Shown here: positions 1 to 8,443 of the stretch, piece after piece | How the letters are laid out: every line of letters begins with the position of its first letter | Numbering within the stretch: position 1 is the first letter of the stretch | Position numbers and translations under genes: made by a program | The notes under the pieces: model-generated | Told to the model about the DNA's origin: nothing | What the model saw: the letters and a program-made list of their open reading frames with translations, nothing else | Databases searched by the model: none | Source of the DNA: Sphaerisporangium fuscum | GTDB lineage: Bacteria; Actinomycetota; Actinomycetes; Streptosporangiales; Streptosporangiaceae | Direction of reading: 5' to 3' | DNA length: 64,000 bases | NCBI RefSeq assembly: GCF_018531465.1 | Contig: NZ_JAHDTF010000017.1 | Span: 168,795-232,794, forward strand

Positions 1-222
1 CACGGTCAGGATCGTCAGGCCGACCGCCATCACCGCGGCGGGCGTGCCCGGCTCGGTCAGGAACTGGACGCCGGTGACGTAGAGCGCCACGCCCGTGGTG
101 TACCAGCCGGGCCACCAGGGCCTCGCGCCGACCACCCGTGCCTGTGAGGCGCGGATCTCCTTGAGCACGCGTGCCGCCTCGTCGGGCGTGAGGGACGGTG
201 AGTCCTGGGGGGCGTCGTGCAT
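1..222 (-). CDS. Hypothetical small membrane protein, N-terminal part (cut by window edge)
   Basis: This is the first 74 codons of a minus-strand gene that runs off the left edge. It starts with ATG at 222. The N-terminus is soluble and charged (LTPDEAARVLKEIRASQA). A WWPGWYTTG segment follows and then a hydrophobic stretch entering the membrane near residue 40. I do not recognise the family; proteins of this kind often follow a small wHTH regulator, which would lie outside the window. The palindromic repeats just upstream (262-307) are likely its operator. Certain as coding, unknown in function. Confidence 0.6.
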   Translation of the reverse strand, partial: MHDAPQDSPSLTPDEAARVLKEIRASQARVVGARPWWPGWYTTGVALYVTGVQFLTEPGTPAAVMAVGLTILTV

Positions 223-261
223 GCCGGTCTCCGTTCACGCTGGTCGTCATGCTCTTTCCAT

Positions 262-307
262 TCAGGAAAGTACTTTCCACTTTCCATATCGTCAAGTACT
301 TTCCTGA
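262..307. promoter_or_regulatory. Double palindromic operator centred on AAGTACTT
   Basis: A perfect 14-bp palindrome GGAAAGTACTTTCC lies at 265-278, and a second AAGTACTT core lies at 294-301. The arms TCAGGAAAGTACTT (262-275) and AAGTACTTTCCTGA (294-307) are also exact inverted repeats of each other. The block sits between the minus-strand gene starting at 222 and the plus-strand gene starting at 367, so it can act as an operator for either. The AT-rich cores stand out in the very GC-rich surroundings. Confidence 0.6.
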
Positions 308-366
308 GGGACCTATGCGGATGGAACAGCCCATGTCCGTCCCTCTCGGGCGTTAAGGTCGGGCAC

Positions 367-1086
367 GTGAGTGAGTTCCGTGCCTGGCCGTCCGTGGTCG
401 TCGCGTCGGTGCTCACCCTCGTCTGCGCGATCGTCGCCGGCGTGGCCGGAGGGGCCGCCGGCGCCGAGCTCACCCGCGGTCCGAGCTCGGCCGAGCTGCG
501 GCGGGCCTCGGCCGAGGAGACGGCCCGCCGCTGGCAGGTGTGGCCGGCCGGCAAGATCTTCCCGGCCCTCCTGCCCTACGTCTCCGAGCAGGGCGGCCAG
601 GAGAACGCCCGCCGCGTCGGCATCTCGTCCCGCACCGACTGCGCGGGAGCGGTGGACGCGCCGCTCAGGACCGCGTTCACGGCCGCGCGCTGCCGTGCGG
701 TGCTGCGCGCGACGTACATCGACGCCCTGCAGGGAGTGGTGGTGACCCTCGGCGTCGCGGCCTTCCCCGACCAGGCGTCCGCGCTCGCCGCCAGGGCCGC
801 CTTCCCGCGCGGCGGCGCGCCGTCCCCCGGGCTGCGGGCGCTGGCCTTCCCGCGGACCGTCGCCGACCGGTTCACCCCTGCCGCCCGCCAGGCGGCCTCG
901 CTGGCGCAGGCCGGGCCGTACCTCGTGGTCACGACCGCCGGCCAGGTGGACGGCAGGCCCGCCCGCGCGGTGGGCCGCCAGCGATCGACGATCTTCGCCT
1001 TCACCTCCGACCTCGAGGAGCGCGTGCTCACCGCGCTCGCCACCCCGGCCCGTCCCGACTGCTCCGCCAAGGAGTGGCAGTGCTGA
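367..1086 (+). CDS. Bitopic membrane protein paired with mycosin (copy 1)
   Basis: This 239-aa protein starts at GTG 367. It has one N-terminal membrane helix (about residues 8-32) followed by an extracellular-type domain. The domain contains an ARRWQVWPA block, cysteines around DCAGAV and RCRAVLRATYID, and a terminal DCSAKEWQC. It is clearly paralogous to the protein at 2365-3273 (shared RRWQ.W.A, RVGI and RCR..LRATY.D). Its stop overlaps the GTG of the following subtilase by 7 nt, so the two are translationally coupled. By association it may be a partner or substrate of the membrane-anchored protease. I do not recognise a named family. Confidence 0.75.
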   Translation: MSEFRAWPSVVVASVLTLVCAIVAGVAGGAAGAELTRGPSSAELRRASAEETARRWQVWPAGKIFPALLPYVSEQGGQENARRVGISSRTDCAGAVDAPLRTAFTAARCRAVLRATYIDALQGVVVTLGVAAFPDQASALAARAAFPRGGAPSPGLRALAFPRTVADRFTPAARQAASLAQAGPYLVVTTAGQVDGRPARAVGRQRSTIFAFTSDLEERVLTALATPARPDCSAKEWQC

Positions 1087-2375
1087 TCACGCGCGCGGCG
1101 CGCCGGGCGGCCGCCCTCGCGCTCGCGGCCGTCCTGGCCGTCATGGCCGCTCTCGTGCCGCGCCCGGCGCTCGCCGACCAGGTGCGCGGCAGCCAGCGCG
1201 AGGTGCTGCGCACCCTCGGCCTGCCCGGCGCGTGGCAGGTCAGCCGCGGGGCGGGGGTGAAGGTCGCGGTGCTCGACTCCGGGGTCGACCCCCGCCACCA
1301 CGACCTGGCCGGCTCGGTGGTGACCGGGCCGGACCTCACCGTGGGGGCCAACCCGCGCGGGGTGCCGCCGCGCCGGCTGCACGGCACCTACATGGCCTCG
1401 CTGATCGCCGGGCACGGCCACGGTCCCGGCCATGCCGACGGCGTGATCGGCGTCGCCCCGGAGGCCACGGTGCTGTCGCTGCGCGTCATCCTGGAGGACG
1501 ACGAGCCGGGCTTCCGGAACTTCAACTCCGAGGCCCGGTTCGAGAACGTCGTGGCGAGGGGCATCCGCTACGCGGCCGATCATGGCGCGGACGTCATCAA
1601 CATGTCGATCTCCAAGGACCAGCCCACTGCGCAGGAGCGGGCGGCCATCCGGTACGCCATCGCCAAGGGCGTCGTGCTGGTGGCCGCCGCCGGCAACGAC
1701 GGCGCGGGCCGCAAGTACGGGCCGTACTCCTACCCGGCCTCGCTTCCCGGGGTGATCTCGGTCGCGGCGGCCGACCGCGGGCTGCGCAAGGCGTCGTTCT
1801 CCAACCGCAACTCGCTGGTCCTGGTGGCGGCGCCCGGGGTCGACATCTTCGGCGCCGGGCCCGGCGACCAGTACTGGGTCGGCAGGGGCACCTCGCAGGC
1901 CACCGCGCTCGTCTCCGGCGTGGCGGCGCTGATAAAGGCGAAATATCCAAAAATGTCACCGGCGTTGGTCGTCCAGGCCCTCACCGCCGGCGCCACGCGC
2001 AAGCCGACCCGGGGCTACGACATGGGCCTGGGGTTCGGCGTGGTGAACGCCCAGCACGCCCTGGCGGAGGCCGCCAGGATCTCCCGCCACCGCTCCACCG
2101 CCGCCGGGCCGGGTGTCCAGGACGCCGCCCTCCCGGTCGCCGGCGCCGAGCCCGGCTCCCTTCCTCCCGTCCAGGTCGTCCGCCGCGACACCGGGGAGAT
2201 CACGGTGTACGGCGGGATCGCGCTCGCCGCGACGCTCTGCGCCGCCGCGGGTCTGTCCGTGCTGGTGGTGCTGGTGAGGCGCCTGAGGCGGGCGAGAGAA
2301 CACGAACACCCTGCGGAGCCCCCAAGCCGGCCGGCCGGAGCAGGCTCCGACGTAGCATCGGGGTATGTCGCCTGA
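1080..2375 (+). CDS. Mycosin-like subtilisin (S8) membrane-anchored protease, copy 1
   Basis: This 431-aa serine protease starts at GTG 1080. It has a signal peptide (about residues 6-32), then a subtilase fold with the catalytic triad visible as Asp66 (VAVLDSGVD), His101 (LHGTYMAS) and Ser272 (GTSQATALVSG). A C-terminal membrane helix (ITVYGGIALAATLCAAAG) precedes a basic RRLRR stop-transfer. This is the type VII secretion-associated mycosin (MycP) architecture. No Ecc or WXG100 genes lie in the window, so a role in type VII secretion is inference. The gene is coupled to the membrane protein before it and overlaps the next gene by 11 nt. Confidence 0.88.
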   Translation: MLITRAARRAAALALAAVLAVMAALVPRPALADQVRGSQREVLRTLGLPGAWQVSRGAGVKVAVLDSGVDPRHHDLAGSVVTGPDLTVGANPRGVPPRRLHGTYMASLIAGHGHGPGHADGVIGVAPEATVLSLRVILEDDEPGFRNFNSEARFENVVARGIRYAADHGADVINMSISKDQPTAQERAAIRYAIAKGVVLVAAAGNDGAGRKYGPYSYPASLPGVISVAAADRGLRKASFSNRNSLVLVAAPGVDIFGAGPGDQYWVGRGTSQATALVSGVAALIKAKYPKMSPALVVQALTAGATRKPTRGYDMGLGFGVVNAQHALAEAARISRHRSTAAGPGVQDAALPVAGAEPGSLPPVQVVRRDTGEITVYGGIALAATLCAAAGLSVLVVLVRRLRRAREHEHPAEPPSRPAGAGSDVASGYVA

Positions 2376-3273
2376 GGAGCCACGGGCGCGGCCGGTCACG
2401 CCCTGGCCCGCGCGCGCGAAGGGTGGGCCGAGCGCCGGCAGGCTCCCGGCGGGCGGCACCGCCGCGGGCCGCGGCGCCCACCCCTGGGCCGGCTCACGTT
2501 CGCGCGCCGCGAGGCTCCAAGCGGCGCACGAGCGCCTCGCGCTCGAGCAGGGCGTCCGGTACCGCTCGCTGTTCCTGGTGATCATGGGGACGGTTCTCGC
2601 GATCGCGGCCACGAACGTGCTCCTCGGCGTGATCGGCGTGCTGCAGGAGACGCGGTCGAGGCCGCTCACCCCGTCCGAGCGGGCCCGCTACACCGAACAG
2701 GACGTCGCCCGCCGCTGGCAGGCCTGGACGGCCGACGCCGTCTTCCCCTCCCAGGTCCAGTACCTCGGCCTCGCCCGCGTCCGGCAGTACGCCAAGCGGG
2801 TGGGCATCGCCCCCGAGGCGCCCTGCGCGTCCGTCGTGGACTCCCCGGTCGCCTCGGTGCTGCGCAAGCACCGCTGCCGCACCATGCTGCGCGCGACCTA
2901 CGTCGACCAGAGCTCGACGTTCGCGGTGACCGTGGGCGTGGCGGTGATGACCGACGAGGAGGCCAGGGTGAACACCGCCGCCGACCTGCCGGTGGACGAC
3001 CGGGTCGGCGTGCGCCCGGTCGCGTTCCCCGGCACGGTCACCGAGTCCTTCGGCGCGGCGCAGCGCCAGCGTACGGCCTGGATGGGCGCCGGGCCGTACA
3101 TCGTCTTCTCCGTGGCCGGCTACACCGACGGCCGCACCCGTGAGGCCGTGCCGCCGGAGGAGGCGGTCCACAGCGAGCTGTGGCCGGCCGCCCAGTCGAT
3201 CGCCGGCCGTATCGCCCACGACCTCGCCGCGCCCCCCGAGATCCCCCGCTGCACCCAGGGGAACGTGTGTTGA
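2365..3273 (+). CDS. Bitopic membrane protein paired with mycosin (copy 2)
   Basis: This 302-aa protein starts at ATG 2365, overlapping the previous stop. A roughly 70-residue Pro/Arg/Gly-rich cytoplasmic N-terminus precedes one membrane helix (LFLVIMGTVLAIAATNVLLG). The extracellular domain is homologous to the product of 367-1086, with RRWQAWTADAVFP, RVGI, RCRTMLRATYVD and a terminal RCTQGNVC. The longer cytoplasmic tail is the main difference from copy 1. Its stop overlaps the next protease start in the same GTG-N-TGA arrangement as copy 1, which supports duplication of the whole pair. Confidence 0.75.
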   Translation: MSPEEPRARPVTPWPARAKGGPSAGRLPAGGTAAGRGAHPWAGSRSRAARLQAAHERLALEQGVRYRSLFLVIMGTVLAIAATNVLLGVIGVLQETRSRPLTPSERARYTEQDVARRWQAWTADAVFPSQVQYLGLARVRQYAKRVGIAPEAPCASVVDSPVASVLRKHRCRTMLRATYVDQSSTFAVTVGVAVMTDEEARVNTAADLPVDDRVGVRPVAFPGTVTESFGAAQRQRTAWMGAGPYIVFSVAGYTDGRTREAVPPEEAVHSELWPAAQSIAGRIAHDLAAPPEIPRCTQGNVC

Positions 3274-4457
3274 GGACTGTGAAGACCACTTTGGGGCTGG
3301 TCGGCCTGGTGTGCGCGGTCGGGCTGGCGTCCGCCGGACCGGTGGGGGCCGACGGGGTGCGCGACCGGCAGCAGTGGGTGTTCGACGCGCTCAACGTCGA
3401 GCCGGCCTGGAAGGTCACCAAGGGCGAGGGCGTCACGGTGGCCGTGATCGACAGCGCCGTCGACCCCGGGACCCCCATCCTCAAGGGGAAGGTCACCGTC
3501 GCGCCCAACATGCGGTCGAGCCTGTTCGACGACACGCGGGCGCCCGTCGGGGTGCACGGCACCGAGATGGCGTCCCTGATCGCGGGATCCGGGCGCGGCG
3601 GCGGCCTGCTCGGGATCGCGCCGGAGGCGCGCATCCTGTCCATCCCCGTGATCGTCGAGGGGCGGCCGGACGGCGACCTGGCCGAGCCCGACGACGGGTA
3701 CGGCATGCCGGTGGAGACCCCGCTGTCGCGGGGCCTGCGGTACGCCGCCGACCACGGGGCCCAGGTCGTCAGCATGTCGCTCGGTGAGTACGCCGCCCAG
3801 CGCGCCGACCGGGAGGCGGTCGCGTACGCGCTGGAGCGGGGCGTGGTGCTGGTGGCGGCGGTCGGCAACGACGGCGACTCCCGGGCGGCCCGCAGGCTCG
3901 GCACCTCCTTCTGGAGCTTCCCGGCGGGCTACCCCGGGGTGATCGGGGTCGGCGCGGTCGACAAGCGGGGCAAGCGAGCCGACTTCAGCAGCGACAACCT
4001 GTCGGTCCTGGTGGGGGCGCCGGGGGTGGGGGTGCCCACGACCATGCCGGGGGGCGGGTACGACGAGGCCGACGGCAGCAGCCCGTCGACGGCGCTGGTC
4101 GCCGGGGCAGTTGCCCTTATAAAAGCGAAATATCCGTATCTCGGCCCCGAATTGGTCGCCCGTGCGCTCACCTCCACCACGCGCGGCAAACCGGTCGCCC
4201 GCTATGACGACAAGGTGGGATTCGGCGTGGTCGACGTGGCGGCCGCGTTGACACGGGCCGGCGAACTCGGGGGATATCGCGCGTCCATTCCGGTGCGCGG
4301 CGATCTGCATTTCGGAAAGGGCACCCCCGCCCCCGCGCCGTCCCCGCCGGGTCCCGATCCCCTGCGGCTGTGGGTTTTCGGGGCCGGCGTGTTGCTCGGG
4401 CTCGTCGCCTTCGGAGCCGGCGTCGTGGTGCTCACCCGCCGTTCCGAACGGCAATGA
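3267..4457 (+). CDS. Mycosin-like subtilisin (S8) membrane-anchored protease, copy 2
   Basis: This 396-aa paralogue of the protease at 1080-2375 has a signal peptide at about residues 8-28. The triad is Asp62 (VAVIDSAVD), His97 (VHGTEMAS) and Ser272 (GSSPSTALVAG, instead of the usual GTSxAT). A C-terminal helix (LWVFGAGVLLGLVAFGAG) precedes a basic tail. The start is GTG 3267, chosen because it reproduces the 7-nt overlap of copy 1; TTG 3270 and GTG 3279 are alternatives. A less GC-rich stretch coding ALIKAKYP occurs at the same place in both copies, consistent with common ancestry. Confidence 0.86.
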   Translation: MLRTVKTTLGLVGLVCAVGLASAGPVGADGVRDRQQWVFDALNVEPAWKVTKGEGVTVAVIDSAVDPGTPILKGKVTVAPNMRSSLFDDTRAPVGVHGTEMASLIAGSGRGGGLLGIAPEARILSIPVIVEGRPDGDLAEPDDGYGMPVETPLSRGLRYAADHGAQVVSMSLGEYAAQRADREAVAYALERGVVLVAAVGNDGDSRAARRLGTSFWSFPAGYPGVIGVGAVDKRGKRADFSSDNLSVLVGAPGVGVPTTMPGGGYDEADGSSPSTALVAGAVALIKAKYPYLGPELVARALTSTTRGKPVARYDDKVGFGVVDVAAALTRAGELGGYRASIPVRGDLHFGKGTPAPAPSPPGPDPLRLWVFGAGVLLGLVAFGAGVVVLTRRSERQ

Positions 4458-4581
4458 TCACATGTAGGACGCGATCAGGGCGCTTTTCGGCTGCCGTTCG
4501 GTGCCGTTTCGGATGCGGTGTCACCGATGTCGGTCTTTCGCGTACCTTTGGCAGGTCAAGATTCGCTAGGGTTCCCTTCTC

Positions 4582-4956
4582 GTGGGATACGAGTTGCGTG
4601 TACAGCGCGAATCGCCGCTCGCCTACGCCGAGCTCACGCAGCTGACGGCGTCGGCGGAGTCCGGGCTGGCGCTGCGAGGGACGCCCGAGGCCGGTGAGGT
4701 CGTCGCGCGTCACGGCGAGAGCGAGCACACCGTCGCGATCTGGCGTGGCCGGCTCTACGGGGAGCCGACCTCCGACTGGGCCGTCGCGCAGCTCGCGCGC
4801 CTGGCCGGCATGCTCGGCGCGCGTCTGGTCGGCGAGGACGGCGAGGCGTACGGCATCCGTGACGGTATCGTCGAGCAGGTGAACGGCGAGTCGGCCTACG
4901 AGTTCGGGAAACTCGAAGAGCTCATCGCCCTTGGCCCGTCCCAGTGGGCCAGCTGA
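4582..4956 (+). CDS. Hypothetical acidic protein, 124 aa
   Basis: This soluble 124-aa protein has a GTG start and no signal peptide or membrane segment. It mixes helix and strand, with RGTPEAGEVVARH, VAIWRGRLYGEP and LARLAGMLGARLVGEDGE segments. I do not recognise it. It stands alone downstream of the protease pairs and about 50 nt upstream of the ATL gene. Codon use matches its neighbours, so it is very probably a real gene. Confidence 0.6.
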   Translation: MGYELRVQRESPLAYAELTQLTASAESGLALRGTPEAGEVVARHGESEHTVAIWRGRLYGEPTSDWAVAQLARLAGMLGARLVGEDGEAYGIRDGIVEQVNGESAYEFGKLEELIALGPSQWAS

Positions 4957-5005
4957 CCGTCCCGGCCTGAACGCCGCCCCCGCCGCCGACCTGCCGAGGG
5001 AGCCA

Positions 5006-5308
5006 GTGAGCGATCCGACCCCCTTCGCCGAGCAGGTGCTCGACCTGGTCGAACGCATCCCGCCGGGGAAGGTGATGTCCTACGGCGACATCGCCGAATA
5101 CCTCGGCGAGGGCGGCCCCCGGCAGGTGGGCCGCGTGATGTCCACCTGGGGCGGCGGCGTCCCGTGGTGGCGCGTCGTGCACGCCGACGGCACCCCTCCG
5201 CCCGGACACGAGGCCAGGTGCCTCGGGCACTGGCGCGACGAGGGCACCCCGCTGCGCGGCGAGCGCGCCGACATGCGCCGCGCCCGGTGGCATGGTGATC
5301 ACCAGTGA
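5006..5308 (+). CDS. Alkyltransferase-like protein (ATL, MGMT-type DNA-binding domain)
   Basis: This 100-aa protein starts at GTG 5006 behind a GAGGGA ribosome binding site. It matches the C-terminal DNA-binding domain of O6-alkylguanine-DNA alkyltransferase: IPPGKVMSYGDIAEYLG, then GGPRQVGRVMS, then GVPWWRVVHADG. The reactive cysteine of the PCHRV motif is replaced by Trp (PWWRVV). That is the signature of ATL proteins, which bind O6-alkylguanine lesions and hand them to nucleotide excision repair rather than removing the alkyl group. Confidence 0.85.
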   Translation: MSDPTPFAEQVLDLVERIPPGKVMSYGDIAEYLGEGGPRQVGRVMSTWGGGVPWWRVVHADGTPPPGHEARCLGHWRDEGTPLRGERADMRRARWHGDHQ

Positions 5309-5379
5309 GTTCTCAGAGACTCGCATTACCATTCCAGAGACGCCCTTCGTGGTGAGACTGGAAAGGCGGTGACTCCCCG

Positions 5380-8340
5380 ATGGCCACCGGTGCCACGCCC
5401 GCGCAGACCGGCGACGTCGTCGCCGATCGGCTGCGGGCCGCCCAGGACCTCTACGACAGGGGAGAGCCGCTCGACGCGCTGATCGCCGCCGTCCACTCCA
5501 CGGGGCTGTCCCGCTCGCAGCGCCGCAGGCTGCACGCCGAGGCCCTCAACGGCGTCCTGGCCCTTCGCCTGGAGACCGCCGCCCGCCGCGACGCCTCGCG
5601 CCTGCGGCACGCGATCGACCTGCTGCGCGACTACCTCGCCGAGGTCGAGCCGTCGGTCAAGCGCCGCCTGCCCGTGGCCCGCAGGCTGGCCTACCACCTG
5701 GTCGAGCACCGCGACCCGCGGGTGCTGGCCGAGGGGGACGAGCTAGCGGGCCTGGTCGCCGCGGCGGCCGAGCCGTCCCGCAGGGCGCGGCGGGGCCTCG
5801 CCTGGTACGCCGACCTGCCGGTCCACGCGCCGCCCTCGCTCCTCCGGCTCCGCCGGGCGGACCTCGTGCCGCAGACCGAGGTCTCCGACCTCTCCTGGCG
5901 CGACGGACGGTTGGAGATCACCGGCACCGCCTACATCGCGGGGCTCTCGGTACGCAGCGGACGCTTCAACCGGGCCACGGTGGTCCTCAGAGGCCCCCGC
6001 TGGGTGCCACCGATCTACGCCCGCACCAGACGCGTCTACAGCCCGCAGGCCACCCACGGGGCGGCCGAGCCGGGCTGTAACTATGACTGGGCCGGTTTCG
6101 TCGCCGAGGTGCGGCCCTGGTCGCTGCGCTGGCGTACGGCGATCCGCGCGGCCGTCCACGGCGCGCGCAGGATGCTGCGGGGCCGCCCGCCCGTCCCCGA
6201 CACCACCACCTGGCGGGCCGACATCGTCATCTGGAGCCGTGGCGCCCGCGCCACCGGGGCCGTCCGGGGGCCGGTGCTGGGCCGCACCGAGCGGCCGGCC
6301 GGACTGCGCGTCCGTCCCGGCTGGTCGGTCTGGCCGGCGTGGACGTCCGACCGCGCCCTGCAGATCGTGCTCCAGCCGACCAGGGCCGAGCTCACGGGCG
6401 TCGGCCACGACGGCGACCACGTCACGCTGACCGGGTTCCTCCCCGGCACGACGGCCACGAAGGGCAGGGCCCGGCTCGGCGGTCACCGCATCGCGGCGGA
6501 GTTCACCCCCGTCGAGGGCGGCACGAGGTTCTCCGTCCCGCTCGCCGTCTCCGCGCTGATGAAGGAGCGGGACGCCCGGCGGCTGTGGGTGGAGCCCAAG
6601 GGCGACCCCGCGGCCCCCGTCATGATCGGTGACCAGACCGAGACGCGCTTCGGGATCGACCGCCGCGAGATCACGGTGCTGCGCGACCGCCGCGACCGCG
6701 CGGTGGTGGCCGCCCACCGGGTCTGGCCGGTGATCACCTCCGCCCAGTGGGCCGACGACGGCACACTCACCCTGGCCGGCACCTACCCCGACACCGATCC
6801 CGGGCTGCGCGAGCTGGTGCTGCGGCAGCGCGCAGGGCTGTCCTACCGCGTACCGCTCGTCCGTTCGGGCTCGGAGTTCTCCGTGCGCGTCGCGCCGCAC
6901 GCCATGCCGAGGTTCGGCGGCACGGTCGCGCTCGCCTCGGGCCCGTGGAGCCTGTCGGTCGCGGGCGGCAAGGGCACCACCGCGCCGCTGCGCGTCGATC
7001 ACCGGCTGCTCGACACGCTCGACGAGGGCGTCCACATCGTGGGCGACCGTGAGTACCGCCTGGTGGCCACGCGGTTCGACGTCCCGGTGCTGGTCGCCGG
7101 CGAGCACCTTCCCGACGACGAGAAGGGCGCGAACGGCCTGTGGGCGATGCGCCGCGTCCACTACCCGGCCGAGCGGCGCCGCGAGCTGCGCGAGGCGACG
7201 GTGTACGTCGCCTTCGACGGCCGGTCCTACTCCGACAATCCCCGCGCGGTGTACGAGGAGCGGCTGCGGCGCGGTGACGACCGTGAGCACATCTGGGTCG
7301 TCAAGGACGGCGGGTTCGTCCCGCCAAGCTCGGCCGAGCTCGGCCTCGGTCCCGGCATCGTGCCCACGGTGGTGCGCGAGGGCAGCCGCGAGCACTACAG
7401 CGCGCTGGCCCGCTCCCGCCACATCCTGACCAACAGCCTCCTGCCGCAGTGGTTCCGGGCCCGTGAGGACCAGATCTGCGTGCAGACCTGGCACGGCACG
7501 CCGCTGAAGAAGGTCGGCGGCGACCAGCGCCACATGTCGCGCGAGCCGAGGCCCGCGGCGTGGTACCGCCAGGCCGCCGAGGTGGCCAACTGGGACCTGC
7601 TGGTCACCCAGAGCCCGTGGGCGTCGACGTTGCTGTGCCGGGCGTTCGGGTATGCCGGGGAGATCCTGGAGACCGGGTACCCGCGCAACGACGTGCTCGC
7701 CTCCCCCGACCGGTCGGAGCTGGCGGCGGCGATCCGCCGCAACCTCGGCATCCCGGTGGGCAAGCGGGTGGTGCTGTACGCCCCGACCTGCCGTGATCAC
7801 GACCGCAAGAACAGCACGGTGCGGCTCGACCTGGCCGAGGCGCGGCGGGTGCTCGGCCGCGACCACGTGCTGCTCGTGCGGGGCCACATGCTGCAGGCGC
7901 CGCCGGTCGCCCCGGGGCTGGTCGTGCCCGGACCGACTGCGCTGGTCCGCCCGGGGCCGATGACCCGGGAGTACCCTTTCGCGCTCGACGTCACCACTTA
8001 TCCGGACATCGTCGACCTGCTGCTGATCGCGGACGTGCTGATCACCGACTACTCCTCGGTGATGTTCGACTTCGCGGTGACCCGCCGGCCGATGATCTTC
8101 TTCGGCTACGACCTGGAGCGCTACCGCAACACCCGCGGTCTCTACCTCGACATGCGCGCCGAGGCGCCCGGCCCGCTGCTGTCGGAGGCGGGCGACGTGA
8201 TCGAGGCCGTGCGGCTCATCGACGCGCTCTCCGGCGACTACGCCGACCGCTACGACGGCTTCGTGCGCACCTACGTGCCCCGGGACGACGGGAAGGCGAC
8301 CGCCCGCCTGGTCGACCACGTCTTCGCTCCGCCGTCCTGA
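5380..8340 (+). CDS. CDP-glycerol:polyglycerophosphate transferase-family (TagF/TarF-like) large protein
   Basis: This 986-aa cytoplasmic or peripheral protein starts at ATG 5380. The C-terminal 400 residues match the Glyphos_transf fold of teichoic acid glycerol- or ribitol-phosphate polymerases: QTWHGTPLKKVGGD, ILETGYPRNDVL, YAPTCRDHD and ITDYSSVMFDFAV. The N-terminal ~550 residues are a helical region followed by repeated beta-rich modules seen in actinobacterial members. Likely role: transfer of polyol-phosphate units in wall teichoic acid or a related glycopolymer. No tagged export or CDP-glycerol genes are adjacent, so the substrate is unknown. Confidence 0.8.
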   Translation: MATGATPAQTGDVVADRLRAAQDLYDRGEPLDALIAAVHSTGLSRSQRRRLHAEALNGVLALRLETAARRDASRLRHAIDLLRDYLAEVEPSVKRRLPVARRLAYHLVEHRDPRVLAEGDELAGLVAAAAEPSRRARRGLAWYADLPVHAPPSLLRLRRADLVPQTEVSDLSWRDGRLEITGTAYIAGLSVRSGRFNRATVVLRGPRWVPPIYARTRRVYSPQATHGAAEPGCNYDWAGFVAEVRPWSLRWRTAIRAAVHGARRMLRGRPPVPDTTTWRADIVIWSRGARATGAVRGPVLGRTERPAGLRVRPGWSVWPAWTSDRALQIVLQPTRAELTGVGHDGDHVTLTGFLPGTTATKGRARLGGHRIAAEFTPVEGGTRFSVPLAVSALMKERDARRLWVEPKGDPAAPVMIGDQTETRFGIDRREITVLRDRRDRAVVAAHRVWPVITSAQWADDGTLTLAGTYPDTDPGLRELVLRQRAGLSYRVPLVRSGSEFSVRVAPHAMPRFGGTVALASGPWSLSVAGGKGTTAPLRVDHRLLDTLDEGVHIVGDREYRLVATRFDVPVLVAGEHLPDDEKGANGLWAMRRVHYPAERRRELREATVYVAFDGRSYSDNPRAVYEERLRRGDDREHIWVVKDGGFVPPSSAELGLGPGIVPTVVREGSREHYSALARSRHILTNSLLPQWFRAREDQICVQTWHGTPLKKVGGDQRHMSREPRPAAWYRQAAEVANWDLLVTQSPWASTLLCRAFGYAGEILETGYPRNDVLASPDRSELAAAIRRNLGIPVGKRVVLYAPTCRDHDRKNSTVRLDLAEARRVLGRDHVLLVRGHMLQAPPVAPGLVVPGPTALVRPGPMTREYPFALDVTTYPDIVDLLLIADVLITDYSSVMFDFAVTRRPMIFFGYDLERYRNTRGLYLDMRAEAPGPLLSEAGDVIEAVRLIDALSGDYADRYDGFVRTYVPRDDGKATARLVDHVFAPPS

Positions 8341-8352
8341 GCGCCTGGCGGG

Positions 8353-8381
8353 CCGGTCACCCGCGGCTCGCGGGTGACCGG
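8353..8381. terminator. Perfect 12-bp hairpin after the glycerophosphotransferase gene
   Basis: Arms at 8353-8364 and 8370-8381 are exactly complementary around a 5-nt loop. The hairpin lies 13 nt after the stop of the upstream gene. There is no T-run, which is common for actinobacterial terminators. Confidence 0.6.
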
Positions 8382-8443
8382 AACAATGGGATGATCCATA
8401 TTCGGCCCGGTCGGATCGGGGCGAATCGGGGGAGCGGAGAGCG

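Noticed and set aside
540..2581. Long plus-strand frames of 449 and 611 aa overlapping the first protease
   Set aside because: Apart from the true protease frame from 1080, they are Arg/Gly/Pro-rich shadow frames caused by high GC.
367..4457. Type VII secretion locus
   Set aside because: Only mycosin-like proteases and partner proteins are seen; no EccB/C/D/E or WXG100 genes are in the window.
5006..5308. Active O6-methylguanine-DNA methyltransferase
   Set aside because: The reactive Cys is replaced by Trp, so it is called ATL instead.
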